DNA of 64,000 nucleotides. Source: Candidatus Harpocratesius repetitus. Its GTDB lineage: Archaea > Asgardarchaeota > Lokiarchaeia > Sigyniarchaeales > Promethearchaeaceae. The notes under the pieces were generated by a model. The model was not told where the DNA came from, did not search any database, and saw only the letters and a list, made by a program, of their open reading frames with translations. Positions within the stretch are counted from its first letter, which is position 1. Each line of letters opens with the position of its first letter. Positions 1-8,290 of the stretch are shown in pieces. The position numbers and the translations under genes were made by a program. The stretch spans positions 3,039,450 to 3,103,449 of the forward strand of contig JAIZWK010000001.1 in NCBI GenBank assembly GCA_021498095.1, in the 5' to 3' direction.

Positions 1-483
1 AATTTTGCTATATCCTAAACCAATTGCATAGTCTTCCTTTAAAAAAATCACCCCTGGTGTTCCAATACGAGGTAACCTAAGATTATTTAATCGAGAGTAG
101 TAGTATGATTCATTTACACCATATAAAACCGCGATTTTTGTGTAATTTACAGTAAAATCCATCAAAAAGCAATCAATTACAGCCTCTTTTTCAATGCAAA
201 GAGAGCAACCAGGTTGATAATAGTATTCCATATAAATTGCGGTTGAATTATTGCTTGAATTTGTTGATATATTATTATTAGAAATACTTGCAGAAGATTG
301 AACTAAATTAATTTGGTCCTCATTAATTTTTTGTGAAGGAACAAATATTATCAAGCAACAAATTCCACTAAATAATATTGTCAGTAATATTATCTTAAGT
401 ATAATTTTATTTCTGAGCGGAAATGAATGCGCAACTGAATCAGATCTACCGCATTTTGGAAAGTTACCATGCAATGTGATCAC
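1..483 (-). CDS. Membrane-anchored thioredoxin-like protein, 3' end off window
   Basis: The reverse strand is open from a GTG at 483 (alternative TTG at 474) to the left edge, so the C-terminus is missing. The N-terminus is short and polar, followed by basic RNK and a single hydrophobic helix (KIILKIILLTILFSGICCLI), then a Ser/Asn-rich linker. About 75 residues in comes YYQPGCSLCIEKE, a CxxC redox pair after a beta-strand, and later a cis-Pro-like segment IGTPGVIFL typical of thioredoxin folds. I infer an outward-facing thiol:disulfide or thioredoxin-like protein anchored in the membrane. The start is uncertain because no clear SD is visible. Family assignment rests on motif spacing only. Confidence 0.6.
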   Translation of the reverse strand, partial: MITLHGNFPKCGRSDSVAHSFPLRNKIILKIILLTILFSGICCLIIFVPSQKINEDQINLVQSSASISNNNISTNSSNNSTAIYMEYYYQPGCSLCIEKEAVIDCFLMDFTVNYTKIAVLYGVNESYYYSRLNNLRLPRIGTPGVIFLKEDYAIGLGYSKI

Positions 484-535
484 TAAAATGAGTGAATGCG
501 CAATTTAATAATCTTTTCATATTTATTAAAATAAT

Positions 536-1894
536 TTAAAATGTACGTATCCAGAAATCCAAGCGCTTTTGTTTGTGGATATAAGGAAGAAGATTACTAG
601 CATGTTTCCAATATTCTAGAGGAATGGATAATTTGGATTCAACTCTAGTCAAAGCGGATTCTAGAGTTTCATGCATTTTTACATTATTACCTTTCCAACC
701 ATTAGCTAAAGCTTGTTTTACTGTCTCTCGAATTACCCACACACCAAGAGGGACCACATATCCACCAGATACTTCTCTAAAAACAATTACTCGTGCCTGG
801 CGTCTACTTTTAACTAAAAATTCTTCAATTTCTTTTCGCGCTGCATAATAAGCACCAGTTACATGATCAGCATATTTTTTTCTTCCTTGCTCAAATTCAA
901 AATCATTCACAATCACCGGTTGAATTGCTTGCATTGGGAGATTTAAACCAGGAATTGCTTGATTCCAAATGGATGATTGATTCCAACATTCGTTCATTTC
1001 ATATGCCCACGGTCCTGGAATAAAAATAATAACAAATTTATTATCAAGATATTCCCCGTAAAATGAATAATACTTATCTATAGATGGATAATGCTGAAGT
1101 TTTTTCTTCAAATATTTACCAATTATATCATCCACTGCAGTAATACTCCAACGCGTCGGCACTAAACGACGGTTTTGTTTAACCCCTAATAAACCAGCAG
1201 AAAAGATGCGTTGAATGGAGGTTACATTTAAAGAATCTGCATGATATAGATATTCTTCAATTGCATCTGCTGCCTTTAAATCAGTATCGCTAACAGCTTT
1301 ATCAACAGGTTTTAAAATCTTAATATTATCGATAATTTGTATTTTTTCTGCTCTTCCACTTGGACCTTGTGGTGGTGAATGTGTTCCATAAAGCATCCCT
1401 ACTCGCACTCTACTAAGTTTTGCTTCTGTATCCACAGAATTGGAAGCTAATGTTAATTCTTGAGTTGCTTCCAGTAGTTTTAAGTTGGATCTTGATAGTT
1501 CTTTTTCTAATTCTGAAATTGGTAAATTATACTTCACATTCATAGTAAAATTTGAACGTACTAAACCGGATCGATAAGCAATAATTTCATTAATGTCTTT
1601 ACCAAACCAACTCTCAGGTGAATCTAAATATTTCGTATCTTTTTGTGCGGAAAAATTTCCAATAGGAATTAACGGCCCTATATTAACATGCGGATAACCA
1701 ACATGGCCAACAAAAACTGCAGGAGGTGAAGCACCAAAGATATCTTGTTTTCCCTTGAATTGCCCAGGATCTACAGACAGAGTGCTTTTTAATACACTGT
1801 ATTTTAGTAATATAGGACATTTTGACTTTCCACAAAGAAGACGAGCCCCTTTACAACGAACGCAAATATTATCAGATACTTGAGGTCGAACCAT
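536..1894 (-). CDS. nreA: DNA repair protein NreA-like
   Basis: The 452-residue product begins with a cysteine cluster (CVRCKGARLLCGKSKCP, residues 11-27), the N-terminal zinc-binding signature of the archaeal Nre family. It then has the family block around FVGHVGYPHVNIGPL and PESWFGKDINEII. The extreme C-terminus QKRLDFWIRTF resembles the PCNA-interacting (PIP) motif reported for NreA. Family members act in repair of DNA damage such as that from mitomycin C. Length is normal for the family (about 400-450). It appears monocistronic, transcribed away from the CopG-like regulator. The function is known from other archaea and inferred here. Confidence 0.9.
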   Translation of the reverse strand: MVRPQVSDNICVRCKGARLLCGKSKCPILLKYSVLKSTLSVDPGQFKGKQDIFGASPPAVFVGHVGYPHVNIGPLIPIGNFSAQKDTKYLDSPESWFGKDINEIIAYRSGLVRSNFTMNVKYNLPISELEKELSRSNLKLLEATQELTLASNSVDTEAKLSRVRVGMLYGTHSPPQGPSGRAEKIQIIDNIKILKPVDKAVSDTDLKAADAIEEYLYHADSLNVTSIQRIFSAGLLGVKQNRRLVPTRWSITAVDDIIGKYLKKKLQHYPSIDKYYSFYGEYLDNKFVIIFIPGPWAYEMNECWNQSSIWNQAIPGLNLPMQAIQPVIVNDFEFEQGRKKYADHVTGAYYAARKEIEEFLVKSRRQARVIVFREVSGGYVVPLGVWVIRETVKQALANGWKGNNVKMHETLESALTRVESKLSIPLEYWKHASNLLPYIHKQKRLDFWIRTF

Positions 1895-2258
1895 GAGAAT
1901 GTTTCACATTGCTTAATGATCAACTTAATTTTAATTTTCAATTAAAAGATTAATACTAAAAAATAATAGAATTCTCTTTATTTGAAGATGCTCCTTTTTG
2001 AATTAATAATTTCGTAAAAATAAATAATAAATACATTAAAAAGAATATTTCTCCTTTGACATAAGATCCTTAACCTATTTAAAGTACTAACAGAACCCAT
2101 GCGTCTTCTTCCAATAAGTTTTAATAATATTTCCGACAAAATGATAATATTGACGCATTGCAATCTCGTCAATCGAAAGATTTAAATCTGAACAACAATC
2201 AACCATTTTTTAAGATTCTTTAATCATTTTTAAAGATAACCAAGGGGAATTCAAAAAT
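1895..2258. other. Intergenic region between nreA and RHH regulator
   Basis: This is an AT-rich divergent spacer that must hold the promoters for the nreA homologue (leftward) and the ribbon-helix-helix gene (rightward). An open frame at 1978-2172 on the minus strand has low-complexity content and no SD, and I do not count it as a gene. AAGGGG at 2242-2247, shortly before the ATG at 2259, is a reasonable SD for the regulator. Confidence 0.5.
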
Positions 2259-2471
2259 ATGAAAATTGTAACGATTAACATTCCAGATCAATATTTAGAT
2301 GGAATAGAAACAATGGTTAATCTTGGATTTTATCCTTCACGAAGTGAAGCAGTTCGCCAAGCATTAAAGCAATTCTTAGCAAGAGAAGCACAGTTCAGTG
2401 AAGATTTAGAGACCGACAGATTTGCTAAATTAAAGCAGTTCCAATTAGATACAATAATCAATTATAAATAA
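2259..2471 (+). CDS. Ribbon-helix-helix (CopG/NikR N-terminal type) DNA-binding protein
   Basis: A 70-residue protein. The N-terminal beta-strand KIVTINIPDQYLDGIE is followed by two helices with the hallmark turn GFYPSRSEAVRQALKQFL, matching ribbon-helix-helix repressors of the CopG/MetJ/NikR class. It would bind DNA as a dimer through the antiparallel strands. There is no metal-binding ACT domain, so it is the short form widespread in archaea. Possible targets are the adjacent nreA homologue or ileS leader, but nothing in the sequence proves that. An AGGGG-type SD lies 12 bases before the ATG. Confidence 0.85.
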   Translation: MKIVTINIPDQYLDGIETMVNLGFYPSRSEAVRQALKQFLAREAQFSEDLETDRFAKLKQFQLDTIINYK

Positions 2472-2612
2472 ACTCAAGATTTCTTTTTGTTTTTTTCTCT
2501 TTTCCTTTATAATGCCAAGTTAACTGCTCATATAAGGTTATTTTGATAAAGCAACTCATTTGACAATTCCTTTCGACTTAATTACTTAGCTCTTTTCATT
2601 CATGCCCGTAAC

Positions 2613-2622
2613 TTTTTATATA
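2613..2622 (+). promoter_or_regulatory. TATA box for the ileS leader transcript
   Basis: TTTTTATATA is a clear archaeal TATA element. Initiation 24-27 bases downstream of its centre would start the RNA near 2645. That is about 27 bases before the small isoleucine-rich ORF and more than 400 bases before ileS. Confidence 0.55.
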
Positions 2623-2671
2623 TTTGTATCTTAGTTTAAATAGGTCTGTCCTAAAGGAATAAGTGAAAATT

Positions 2672-2761
2672 ATGCCCGCGTCTGAAACATCTATTCTTAT
2701 TTCTATATCAACGGAGTTGTTTAAGATCATCTCAGGCGCTATTATTCAAATTATCGCATAA
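2672..2761 (+). CDS. Isoleucine-rich leader peptide upstream of ileS
   Basis: ATG at 2672 opens 29 codons ending in TAA at 2759-2761. Nine of the 29 residues are Ile: three alternate in SILISIS, and six come as pairs in KIISGAIIQIIA just before the stop. It lies between a TATA box (2613-2622) and the isoleucyl-tRNA synthetase gene, with GTGA six bases before its ATG and AGGA further upstream. Ile enrichment directly upstream of the enzyme that charges tRNA-Ile is what a leader-peptide attenuator requires: uncharged tRNA-Ile would stall the ribosome at the terminal Ile codons. AT-rich DNA favours Ile codons, which weakens the signal. The codon context and the overlap with an 11-bp inverted repeat strengthen it. 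Confidence 0.5.
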   Translation: MPASETSILISISTELFKIISGAIIQIIA

Positions 2762-2802
2762 CACTTTTCATTGGCTCCCTAAAATTATCTTGTTTCAGAC
2801 GC
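2678..2802 (+). promoter_or_regulatory. Folded ileS leader: long-range 11-bp inverted repeat
   Basis: GCGTCTGAAAC (2678-2688, codons 3-6 of the leader ORF) is the perfect reverse complement of GTTTCAGACGC (2792-2802, 31 bases past the leader stop). Inside the loop, GGAGTTG (2713-2719) can pair with TTGGCTCC (2771-2778) using wobbles, and AAGAT (2723-2727) with ATCTT (2787-2791). One arm of the long helix is coding, so a translating ribosome would melt it. The fold would therefore report on translation of the Ile-rich ORF. The structure is deduced by eye, without energy calculation. Confidence 0.45.
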
Positions 2803-2828
2803 AAGTATTAATATTAAACACTATCAAA

Positions 2829-2966
2829 AAGAAATTAAATTTCTTATTCATTTGTTAGGGAGATCAAAGTCAATGAAATCAGATGAATAATTCTGAAATA
2901 AGAAAATGCGTTGAAATTTGAAAGAATTCAATAAAAAAAGCAAGTGTGATTCAATTATCTTTTTTT
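2829..2966 (+). promoter_or_regulatory. Distal ileS leader: palindrome and oligo-T tract
   Basis: AAGAAATTAAATTTCTT (2829-2845) is a perfect palindrome able to form a short hairpin. At 2960-2966 there are seven consecutive T. Oligo-T in the non-template strand is enough for intrinsic termination by archaeal RNA polymerase, so this tract, about 110 bases before the ileS start, is a candidate premature terminator in the leader. No gene is seen between 2803 and 3077. Confidence 0.3.
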
Positions 2967-3077
2967 AAGATGAAAATTTGTTCATCATATTAAACAATCC
3001 ACCTAAATCTTAAATTGATTAAATGGCGGGAACTTTAAAAATTTCAATAATATATGAAAATATTTGAGGAAAAAACA

Positions 3078-6000
3078 ATGAAACCCTTAGGAAATCTAAA
3101 TTTACTAAAAATTGAAGAAGATATATTAGAATGGTGGGAGAAACAGAAAATCTATGAAAAAATAAAAGCTCAAGAACCAGCTGATGAAGAAAAAACTTTT
3201 AGATTTATTGATGGCCCACCATATACTACAGGTGATGTCCATTTAGGCACTGCATGGAATAAAATAATGAAAGATCTTGTCATTAAATATAAAAGAATGC
3301 AAGGATTTCGTGTAACTGATACTCCTGGTTATGACACTCATGGTTTACCAATTGAAGTTGTAACAGAAAAGAAATTGGGAATTAAAAATAAGCAAGAGAT
3401 TAAGACGTTTGGATTGGATAAGTTTATTTCAGAATGCAGAGCTTATGCTGAAAGTAAAATTCCCAGTATGAATGAACAATTCAAGCGTCTTGGTTGCACT
3501 TTCTGGGACTGGGATAATCCTTATGTAACATTAAAAAATACATATATTCAAGGTATCTGGTGGACTCTTAAACGTGCATGGGAAAATGGGTATTTATACA
3601 AATTCTATAAACCCCAAAACTGCTGTCCACGATGTGCAACTGCTTTAGCCAAACATGAATATGAATATCATGATATTACTGATACAGCTATTTTTGTCAA
3701 ATTTCAATCAGTTGATGATCCTAAAACGTTTTTCATTATTTGGACTACAACACCTTGGACCTTAATCAGCAATACAAATATTATGGCCAACCCAGATGTT
3801 GAATATGTCAAAATGCGTGTAAAAGACGAATACTGGATAATGGCAATTGCAGCTACTTCAGATCTCCTCCAAAATAAATTAGGATTGGTAGTAAATGCAG
3901 AAGAGGGTTTTTCATATGGAGAACGTTATACTGGACGCGATCTTGAAGGAAAACGCTATATTCATCCTTTTGCAGATTTAATACCAAAACAATTAGAATT
4001 AGAAAAAGAACAACCATTAGTTCACACAATCATCCTTTCTCACGAATATGTCCAAGAAACTGGGGGAAGTGGGTTAGTTCACACTGCACCTGGACACGGT
4101 CCTGAAGATTTCGAAGTTGGTGTTTCCTATAATATACCGATTTATTCACCAGTCGCTATGGATGGAACTTATACGAACGATGCAGGAGAATACTTTAAAG
4201 GTAAGTATGTGCATGATGCAAATCACGAAATCATTGAAATGCTCCGCAAACGGGGAACATTAGTTCATGAAGATTCAATTTCACATGAATATGCACATTG
4301 TTGGCGCTGTCATACTAAACTCGTATATAGAGCCACCGAGCAATGGTTTTTCAAGACATCAGCACTGCGAGATGAAATGTTAAAAGAAAATGATGAAATA
4401 TTTTGGATACCTGAGTATGCAGGTGCCACAAATTTCAAATCATGGTTAACCAGTTTACAAGATTGGTGTATTTCACGACAACGATACTGGGGAATTCCCC
4501 TCTCAATTTGGACCTGTGAAAATCCAGAATGTGATAATATGCATGTAATTGGTTCAATGGAAGAATTACGAGAAATCGCAGGAACTTGTCCTGAAGATAT
4601 CCACAAACCTTGGATTGACGAAGTTACATGGAAATGTGATAAATGTGGAATGAAGATGACCCGTATTCCAGATGTTATGGATGTTTGGCTTGATTCTGGA
4701 TCGGTAATGTGGGCGTCACATAAATTTGTTGATGGGCATGAACATTATGATTCATGGGTTCCCGCAGATTTTATTCTTGAAGGAAAAGATCAAATCCGAG
4801 GTTGGTTTAACTCTTTATTATGTAGTGCTATGGTCTCTACTAAGAAGAGAAATTACAACGTTTGCTATATGCACGGATGGGTAACTAGTCATGGAACGAA
4901 AATGTCTAAATCTTTAGGAAATGCCTTAGACCCACAAGATGTCATTAATGGAAATATAGAAATTTTAACAGAAAAACAAAAAGAATATTTACGAGAATTG
5001 GCAGCGGATGAACGTACGTCTAAATTCGATAAAACAAAACAAAAATCAAGTAAAAACAAGAAACACTGGAAACCAAAATATATAAAAGATGATAGACGCT
5101 GGTCAATGATTAAAGGAATTGAAACATTCAGATTTTATTCAGTAATGGGCACTCCCCCGGGAAAAGATTTAAATTTTGATTACAAAGAATATACAGATAC
5201 GTTTAAAGTCTTAAATACAATTTGGAATACATTTAAATTTGCCCAAGAAAAAATGAAATTAAATGACTTTCATCCTAAGACACATTTGATCAAAAAAGAT
5301 GAACTTTCTGCAGCAGATAAATGGATTCTGGCTCGAACAAATAGTTTGATTCGTACAATAACGGATTATTTTGAAAAATTTGAATTACCATCAATTCCTG
5401 CTACTTTACAAAATTTCATATTAAATGATCTCTCTCGCTGGTACATCACCATTATACGAGATCAAGTTGAACCATCAAATAAAGATCCTTCAAAATACAC
5501 CACTTTGGCAGTACTTTGGCATGTATTATATCGTGTGCTACTATTACTTGCTCCGGTTAATCCAATGTTGAGTGAAGAGATCTATCAAAAAATATTTCGT
5601 TCAGAATTATCAGATCAGTTAAAACTCTCAATTCATTTAGAACAATGGCCAAAACCATCACTTGAATACGATAATCATGAAATTGAAGAAGAAATGGCGA
5701 CTGCTCGTAGAATAATTGATGAAGTGCGTTCATTAAAATCTGAACATAAAATAAAACTTCGCTGGCCTACAAAGGGATTAATTATCGTTCCTAAAAATGA
5801 CAACCCTAAACCTTCATTCCCACAATTGATTCAAGAAATGAGTAATGTAAAGCAAATAAAAATCAGAAAAACTCACCCGAAAAATCCAGATTATTTATCC
5901 ACAGAATGGGGAGAGTACGCAATTTATTTGGATTTAGAAGAATCAGAAGAAATTCAACAAGAGCGAATTTTACGAGATTTGCTTCGAACTATTCAATTTC

Positions 6001-6338
6001 TCCGTAAAAATGCAAAATTACAAACAGGAGAATCCATTGAACTTCACTTAAGCACAAAACATCCTTTTCTTTTAAAAACGATAAAAGATAATGCTGAAGC
6101 AATTAAAATAAAGGTCACAGCGAATCCGATGGATTTTTCACCTGTATCAAACCCTAATCTTGATAATTGGACCCGCCATGGTTTCAATGTCTGCTTAAAT
6201 GAGAATTGCTATTCAGTAGTTAGAGATAAAAACGTTCAAGCAATCCATAAAGGAGAAAGTTATAAGTGCAGCTATTGTGGTAAATTAGTTACCCTAGAAA
6301 AATTGGGTGAAATTCAGATTGAATTTAAAAAGAATTAA
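3078..6338 (+). CDS. ileS: Isoleucyl-tRNA synthetase
   Basis: Class Ia synthetase charging tRNA-Ile in the cytoplasm. The Rossmann fold carries the HIGH-type signature GPPYTTGDVHLGTA, followed by the CP1 editing domain (WTTTPWTLISN), a zinc-type CPRC pair, and KMSKS (GTKMSKSLGN at about 4890-4920). A C-terminal zinc ribbon holds CLNENC and CSYC. An ATG at 3054 is in frame, but the ATG at 3078 follows GAGG at eight bases and gives the usual N-terminus, so I prefer it. A Lys-rich segment of about 55 residues sits just after KMSKS, where relatives have a short EKYGAD-like linker. The long upstream leader suggests regulation by isoleucine supply. Confidence 0.96.
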   Translation: MKPLGNLNLLKIEEDILEWWEKQKIYEKIKAQEPADEEKTFRFIDGPPYTTGDVHLGTAWNKIMKDLVIKYKRMQGFRVTDTPGYDTHGLPIEVVTEKKLGIKNKQEIKTFGLDKFISECRAYAESKIPSMNEQFKRLGCTFWDWDNPYVTLKNTYIQGIWWTLKRAWENGYLYKFYKPQNCCPRCATALAKHEYEYHDITDTAIFVKFQSVDDPKTFFIIWTTTPWTLISNTNIMANPDVEYVKMRVKDEYWIMAIAATSDLLQNKLGLVVNAEEGFSYGERYTGRDLEGKRYIHPFADLIPKQLELEKEQPLVHTIILSHEYVQETGGSGLVHTAPGHGPEDFEVGVSYNIPIYSPVAMDGTYTNDAGEYFKGKYVHDANHEIIEMLRKRGTLVHEDSISHEYAHCWRCHTKLVYRATEQWFFKTSALRDEMLKENDEIFWIPEYAGATNFKSWLTSLQDWCISRQRYWGIPLSIWTCENPECDNMHVIGSMEELREIAGTCPEDIHKPWIDEVTWKCDKCGMKMTRIPDVMDVWLDSGSVMWASHKFVDGHEHYDSWVPADFILEGKDQIRGWFNSLLCSAMVSTKKRNYNVCYMHGWVTSHGTKMSKSLGNALDPQDVINGNIEILTEKQKEYLRELAADERTSKFDKTKQKSSKNKKHWKPKYIKDDRRWSMIKGIETFRFYSVMGTPPGKDLNFDYKEYTDTFKVLNTIWNTFKFAQEKMKLNDFHPKTHLIKKDELSAADKWILARTNSLIRTITDYFEKFELPSIPATLQNFILNDLSRWYITIIRDQVEPSNKDPSKYTTLAVLWHVLYRVLLLLAPVNPMLSEEIYQKIFRSELSDQLKLSIHLEQWPKPSLEYDNHEIEEEMATARRIIDEVRSLKSEHKIKLRWPTKGLIIVPKNDNPKPSFPQLIQEMSNVKQIKIRKTHPKNPDYLSTEWGEYAIYLDLEESEEIQQERILRDLLRTIQFLRKNAKLQTGESIELHLSTKHPFLLKTIKDNAEAIKIKVTANPMDFSPVSNPNLDNWTRHGFNVCLNENCYSVVRDKNVQAIHKGESYKCSYCGKLVTLEKLGEIQIEFKKN

Positions 6339-6359
6339 CTAAAATTTGAAAGTTAAAAA

Positions 6360-6382
6360 AAATTTTTTATTTTTTATTTTTT
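6360..6382 (+). terminator. Oligo-T terminator of ileS
   Basis: Three runs of six or more T separated by single A residues follow the ileS stop within about 45 bases. This fits archaeal U-tract termination. It overlaps the stop of the convergent small gene. Confidence 0.6.
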
Positions 6383-6638
6383 AATCATATCTTTTATATT
6401 TATCAATTATCACTTTACTAAGCGAATAGGCGTATTTCTTCAAATCGAGAATTAATTTTTGCTGAGATAATTCACGTAAAACTGAAACGTATAAAGAATT
6501 GAATAATTCTTCTAGTTGCTCAATTTTATCAAAAATATCAGTAATTTTTTTCCAATCTTGAGCCCATTCTTCATCCCAAGCTTCGTCATATATGGTTTTA
6601 TATGGAAAAAACATAGAAGAAATTGCTTCTGGTGCCAT
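6381..6638 (-). CDS. Small acidic helical protein of unknown function
   Basis: An 85-residue protein I do not recognise. The N-terminal part is rich in Asp/Glu/Trp (AWDEEWAQDWKKITDIF). The rest reads as two long amphipathic helices (IEQLEELFNSLYVSVLRELSQQKLILDLKKYAYSLSKVIIDKY), suggesting a helical-hairpin or four-helix-bundle protein. There are no cysteines or transmembrane segments. It sits 88 bases downstream of, and on the same strand as, the 250-residue unknown protein at 6727-7479, so the two may be co-transcribed. Coding likelihood rests on amino-acid composition and placement. Confidence 0.55.
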   Translation of the reverse strand: MAPEAISSMFFPYKTIYDEAWDEEWAQDWKKITDIFDKIEQLEELFNSLYVSVLRELSQQKLILDLKKYAYSLSKVIIDKYKRYD

Positions 6639-6726
6639 TATATTCTCATACTAGTTGATTTACTAAGCTCTTATAAATATATGCATCTTTGATTTATTTT
6701 AAAATAAAAAATCTATTATGATTTAA

Positions 6727-7479
6727 TCAATTTAAAGGAATATTAAATGTGTTGGAATAATACATTTCAGGAGGATTTACTATTTTATGGGATAAATTTT
6801 CCTTAAATTGAGGAAAGCGCCGATGAAATGATTCTGTATTCAATAATGGCCAATCTCTAAAAAGTAAAAGTGAACTTAGTGGTTTTTTGCCTATTTGTCG
6901 GTAATCCAATTTAATTGTATTTCTCAAAGCATCGAGATCAAATAAGGAAATAATCTCAGATGAAGAGAGTACATCCAAAAAGCGAATATAATATCGCAGT
7001 AAATCATCACTGGTATCAATATCATTCTGCGATTGGTATTCTTGACAAATTGCATGTTCTAACAAAGAAGGATAAGATTGATGCTCCCACATAATTACAT
7101 TAGTTAGGAGAATGAATATTTCATCTAAATCTAATTTAAAATAAATTGTTTGATAAAGAATATTCATATAATCAAGTGGAATATCATCTTTATCCTTATA
7201 TTTCTGCTGACGTTTGAAAGACTCAATAAAAGTACTGTAATTACAATGGACGAAAGGTCTTAATACAGTATTAAAAAATATTTCATGTTTTTCAGAACGT
7301 AAAAATACCAATATTGCTCGATACAAATAATTTTGCATCTTCTTAACACGAGATCGTGTGCGGGTGCAGTTTTTCCATTTTTCTGAGAAAGGATTGCTTT
7401 TCGCTCTATGATTATATTCAAGTTCAAATATAGTCATATCGAGCAATTCATGCATCATTTCGAAAATCAATTCTTTCAT
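6727..7479 (-). CDS. Hypothetical helical protein
   Basis: A 250-residue protein with no family I can name. It is rich in charged and aromatic residues and reads as a mostly helical soluble domain. Blocks include ELEYNHRAKSNPFSEKWKN, the basic stretch TRTRSRVKKMQNYLYRAILVFL, and a C-terminal half with repeated Leu/Ile heptad spacing (DDLLRYYIRFLDVLSSSEIISLFDLDAL). No signal peptide, transmembrane helix or metal motif is visible. The basic N-terminal stretch might contact nucleic acid, but this is speculation. It likely heads a two-gene unit with the 85-residue protein. Confidence 0.6.
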   Translation of the reverse strand: MKELIFEMMHELLDMTIFELEYNHRAKSNPFSEKWKNCTRTRSRVKKMQNYLYRAILVFLRSEKHEIFFNTVLRPFVHCNYSTFIESFKRQQKYKDKDDIPLDYMNILYQTIYFKLDLDEIFILLTNVIMWEHQSYPSLLEHAICQEYQSQNDIDTSDDLLRYYIRFLDVLSSSEIISLFDLDALRNTIKLDYRQIGKKPLSSLLLFRDWPLLNTESFHRRFPQFKENLSHKIVNPPEMYYSNTFNIPLN

Positions 7480-8290
7480 TTTGAGGTCACCAAAAAGAAG
7501 TACTTTGAAAAATTCTCACACCTACATCCATATACTCATTTAGGCAATTTAATATTTTCTGGTTTGTATTCACTAAACGCCAGAAAGTTAGTGGGAACTT
7601 CATCCCAATGAAAAATAAAAAGGGTTTAACTTACCTATATTAATCCGTTATTATACAAGTAAAGAATATCTTCGTAATTTTAGAAGAATTGGCTATTTTT
7701 AATTACGAAGGATCAATTCATTGACACCTCGGTTTGAATTTTTTTCCCCAATTTTTCGTTTAATTGAAATAATAGTTTAATTATTGAATTGTTCTATACA
7801 TTAAATAGAATTTTGGGGCTAAATTGGTGTGGAACAATGGCTATTCCTAAGATTTCGGATTCATTTGTGATTTTAATATATACTCGAAGTCACTGTTCTA
7901 AGCCTTCATGTGTTTTAATAACAGTTAAATACACGCGAATCTCAATCACACTAATCATATTCTCTGCAGGATAAATCGATATAACTTTTGCACACATAGT
8001 CTTGTATTTTCTTGATAGCAACTGTAACTGCGAAAAGCATATTTTTTGCTAGTTTGAGAGTTTTATAAAAAAATCAATTTTTGCATATCCTTGCTTTTCT
8101 TTGTCAAAAGCTTTAAAATATTGTATGTTTTGCTTTCAAGTTTCAATTATGTTGCCAAAAAAAAATATTTGAAAGATAATTTGGGAATAATTTAAAAAAT
8201 ATGGCTTCTCTTAATTGATCCTTTATCCTTAAAAATAGTCGAAGAATTGTAAAAAAATTATTAAATTTAGAGAAACAATAAATCCTTAGT
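7480..8290. other. Long non-coding stretch with inverted repeat and dispersed repeat
   Basis: About 800 bases without a convincing gene. CTTCGTAATT (7670-7679) and AATTACGAAG (7701-7710) form a perfect 10-bp inverted repeat with a 21-base spacer. The right arm lies within a 32-bp sequence repeated at the truD/aspS junction. On the minus strand at 7794-7997 a protein-like frame is broken by one TGA. The promoter of the UPF0280 gene must lie near the right end. Confidence 0.5.
7691..7722 (+). repeat. 32-bp dispersed repeat, copy 1
   Basis: The 32 bases starting GGCTATTTTTAATTACGAAG are identical, in reverse orientation, to 45436-45467. This copy is intergenic and contains the right arm of a local 10-bp inverted repeat. 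Homology stops sharply at the right end and decays to a partial match at the left. Confidence 0.8.

Noticed and set aside
1978..2172. 64-codon minus-strand frame
   Set aside because: Low-complexity, Ile/Arg-rich composition, no SD, and lies in a divergent promoter region.
2600..3077. T-box riboswitch in the ileS leader
   Set aside because: T-boxes are known only in bacteria, and no specifier loop or antiterminator T-box sequence is seen; the Ile-rich ORF explains the leader better.
7789..7974. 61-codon plus-strand frame
   Set aside because: It is antisense to the more protein-like interrupted minus-strand frame and lacks an SD; neither is secure.
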